A DNA stretch of 7,032 nt from JANNOG01 sp050329415 (GTDB taxonomy: Bacteria; Actinomycetota; Actinomycetes; Actinomycetales; JBBAYJ01). Position 1 is the first letter of the stretch; the number at the start of each line of letters is the position of its first letter. The notes beneath the pieces are model-generated. The model searched no databases, was not told where the DNA came from, and saw only the letters and a list, made by a program, of their open reading frames with translations. The stretch lies in the NCBI GenBank assembly GCA_050329415.1, contig JBHJOS010000014.1:1-7032 (forward strand). Reading direction: 5' to 3'. Position numbers and translations under genes: made by a program. This document shows, in pieces, positions 5,876 through 7,032 of this stretch.

Positions 5876-5883
5876 CTGGCCGC

Positions 5884-6543
5884 TCAGCAGATCCGGTTGC
5901 CCGACCCGTAGGTCACGGCGGCCTCGGGGGTGTTGGCGATGAGCATGTCCACCAGGACGGTGCCGTTGTCGGAGGCGTAGAGCCAGACGGCGGTCGGGTG
6001 GTCCTGGGCGGAGCTGCCGTACACCGGCTCGACGCGGTAGAAGAGGTCGTCGCCGACCGCGAGGCCGTCCCGCAGGTGGTCCGCGATCGCACCCTCGCAG
6101 CCGCTCATCACGGGGGAGTTGGCGCGGTTCTGGTAGAGGGCGACGAGGTTGGCCTCGACGTCGCCCGAGCCGCCGAGCTGACGGCCGATGACGTGGCCCC
6201 GGGAACGGTTGGTGCCGAGGTCGTAGAAGCCGGGCGGGATGATGTCGGGGTCGGCCTCGGAGCCGATGTCCCGGTCGGTGGCGGCGGCCACGACGGCGGC
6301 CGTGACGACGGCCTCCGACGCGCTCCGGCGCCCGTCGGAGAGAACGGTGCCGTAGGCGACGGCACCGCCGTAGCGGGCGTAGGCGGCCTCGCTCTCGGCC
6401 CGGGCGGCGGAGTCGTCGGCGTGGGCGGGCGCCGCCCCGACGAGGGCAAGGACCACGGCGAGGGCAGCGGCGAGAACGGTGGGGACGGGAGCGGGGCGGA
6501 GGGAGGGGACGAGGCGAGGACGCGGGCGGGCGGGCAGCGACAC
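5884..6543 (-). CDS. Secreted DNA/RNA non-specific endonuclease
   Basis: The 219-aa product starts with a Sec-type signal peptide: a basic Arg/Pro n-region (1-19), a hydrophobic core VLAAALAVVLALVGAAP (23-39) and a likely cleavage site AHA|DD after residue 42. The mature part contains NRSRGHVIGRQLGGSGD (112-128), followed by N132, N142 and E150. This matches the beta-beta-alpha-metal endonucleases of the Endonuclease_NS_2 type: H117 as general base and N142 as probable metal ligand, with E150 eight residues further on as in the Serratia enzyme. Such enzymes cut DNA and RNA without sequence preference. Only two cysteines remain in the mature protein (149, 219), so a disulfide is possible. The GTG at 6543 is chosen because GGAG lies 5 bases upstream and the signal peptide begins there; the open frame continues back into the tRNA gene but has no RBS. 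It is the first gene of an operon with the SUKH gene. It could serve nutrient scavenging or competition. Confidence 0.85.
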   Translation of the reverse strand: MSLPARPRPRLVPSLRPAPVPTVLAAALAVVLALVGAAPAHADDSAARAESEAAYARYGGAVAYGTVLSDGRRSASEAVVTAAVVAAATDRDIGSEADPDIIPPGFYDLGTNRSRGHVIGRQLGGSGDVEANLVALYQNRANSPVMSGCEGAIADHLRDGLAVGDDLFYRVEPVYGSSAQDHPTAVWLYASDNGTVLVDMLIANTPEAAVTYGSGNRIC

Positions 6544-6548
6544 GGGAT

Positions 6549-6552
6549 CTCC
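6549..6552 (-). promoter_or_regulatory. Ribosome binding site of the nuclease gene
   Basis: On the minus strand GGAG is followed by ATCCC and the GTG at 6543. It decides the start over the longer open frame that reaches into tRNA-Leu. Confidence 0.7.
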
Positions 6553-6588
6553 AGTCGTCGGTCCGGCAACCACGGCGGGGGTGACCGC

Positions 6589-6608
6589 CGATCCGAGCGT
6601 ACGGATCG
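6589..6608. promoter_or_regulatory. Inverted repeat upstream of the nuclease gene, candidate operator
   Basis: CGATCCG (6589-6595) and CGGATCG (6602-6608) are perfect 7-bp inverted repeats around a 6-base spacer. Read on the minus strand the spacer is TACGCT, which fits the loose actinobacterial -10 pattern TANNNT and would give a leader of about 45 bases before the GTG. No good -35 box is visible. A dimeric regulator covering the -10 is plausible but unproven. Confidence 0.35.
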
Positions 6609-6715
6609 TCCTCGGAATGAGAAGGGGTTGCGGTGCCCGTTCTCGCGCGCCCGGAACGCCCCTCCGGGTCTGGCTCCGGATCGGAGTGGCACGAATCCCC
6701 GACCCACCCTCAGGG

Positions 6716-6798
6716 TGTCGGAGGGGGGACTTGAACCCCCACGCCCTTGCGGGCACTAGCACCTCAAGCTAGCGCGTCTGCCATTCCGCCACTCCGAC
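6716..6798 (-). tRNA. tRNA-Leu (anticodon GAG)
   Basis: On the minus strand the acceptor 5' strand GTCGGAG pairs fully with CTCCGAC, with discriminator A at 6716. The D stem is GCG/CGC. The anticodon stem CTAGC/GCTAG encloses the loop TTGAGGT with anticodon GAG, reading CUC and CUU. The long variable arm (GCCC, loop GCAA, GGGC) marks it as a class II tRNA, and the T stem GGGGG/CCCCC encloses TTCAAGT. The gene is 83 bases without CCA; the three bases after the discriminator are CCC, so CCA must be added by the nucleotidyltransferase. No clear promoter could be fixed upstream; TAGCGT (minus strand, 6854-6849) is a possible -10. Confidence 0.97.
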
Positions 6799-6871
6799 GT
6801 GCACCGGGGGTCCTGCGGGGTACGAGGACGGCGCCCGGGGCTCGAACAACGCTAGCACCGCCCGCGGGTGA

Positions 6872-7032
6872 CCATCGTCCAACCCTTGCGCCCCGTGTCG
6901 CCGGCCCGATCCACAACAGCTCACCCACATGCCGACGCGCACCCAGCTTCGACCCCCCGTCATCACGCAACCGGTCCCGATACAGACGCACCGCGCGGGC
7001 ACGCGTCTCCTCATCGAACTTCCGAGGTGCTC
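6872..7032 (-). pseudogene. Decayed IS3-family transposase OrfA, N-terminal fragment, cut by window edge
   Basis: From the window edge the minus strand reads APRKFDEETRARAVRLYRDR, LRDDGGSKLGARRHVGELL, then IGPATRGARVGRW. This matches the N-terminal helix-turn-helix of IS3-type OrfA proteins (PRKFxEExRxRAVRLxxxx, GELLGIxPATLRxWV). The true start would lie just outside the window. The recognition helix is damaged: ACACGGGGCGCAAGGG stands where a sequence for TLRKWV is expected, consistent with small indels. Past about 6872 the frame no longer resembles transposase. No terminal inverted repeat or orfB is visible, so this is an insertion-sequence remnant next to tRNA-Leu. Another HTH_Tnp_1-type transposase is the alternative. 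Confidence 0.55.

Noticed and set aside
5024..6759. Long plus-strand frames over the SUKH and nuclease genes
   Set aside because: They are antisense shadows; the minus-strand products have recognisable domains, a signal peptide and a catalytic motif.
6544..6762. 73-residue N-terminal extension of the nuclease
   Set aside because: It reads through part of tRNA-Leu and has no RBS; the signal peptide and GGAG box fit the GTG at 6543.
6764..7014. Minus-strand genes of 75-81 codons crossing tRNA-Leu
   Set aside because: Their ends are translated tRNA sequence; only the part above about 6872 in one frame resembles a protein, a transposase fragment.

Overview
The window is about 7 kb of very GC-rich DNA with strong G/C bias at third codon positions and GTG starts on every confidently called gene. 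The gene content (flagellar export gene flhA followed by a FlhF-like gene and csrA, a SUKH/SMI1-KNR4 protein, a tRNA-Leu without an encoded CCA end) fits a motile high-GC actinobacterium. The family resemblance is closest to Geodermatophilaceae- or Kineosporiaceae-like genomes, but that placement is only an impression.

Region 1 (1-4450, + strand) is the end of a flagellar operon. It opens with four and a half tandem copies of a 42-43 bp unit, each carrying a CGGCGA...TCGCCG inverted repeat. Then come flhA (683 aa, GTG at 383), an overlapping 613-aa FlhF-like protein that keeps the FlhF N-terminal domain but has a destroyed P-loop, and a 66-aa two-helix membrane protein coupled to it by a GTGA overlap. 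A 10-bp GC hairpin at 4464-4500 probably marks the end of this unit.

Region 2 (4451-4946, + strand) is the csrA gene with an unusually structured leader. Two tandem hairpins share a GTTG loop, show compensatory changes relative to each other, and are each followed by CTGAGGA. A nearly perfect 26-bp palindrome then ends nine bases before the csrA GTG, which has no Shine-Dalgarno sequence. CsrA is the RNA-binding regulator of flagellin and motility genes, so its place next to flagellar export genes makes sense, and the GGA-rich leader could be a site of autoregulation.

Region 3 (4913-5302) contains no intact gene that I can recognise. It looks like a scar where two fragments on opposite strands meet: the C-terminal end of a DoxX/DUF417-like membrane protein on the minus strand and a 48-codon C-terminal tail of an unknown protein on the plus strand.

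Region 4 (5295-6608, - strand) is a two-gene operon: a secreted DNA/RNA non-specific endonuclease (219 aa, signal peptide, RGH...N...E motif) followed 8 bp later by a SUKH/SMI1-KNR4 protein. SUKH proteins are known immunity partners of nuclease toxins, so this pair is a candidate toxin-immunity module. An inverted repeat lies upstream and a hairpin with the stop codon in its loop lies at the 3' end.

Region 5 (6716-7032, - strand) holds tRNA-Leu(GAG) and, upstream of it, the decayed start of an IS3-like transposase OrfA that runs off the window edge.
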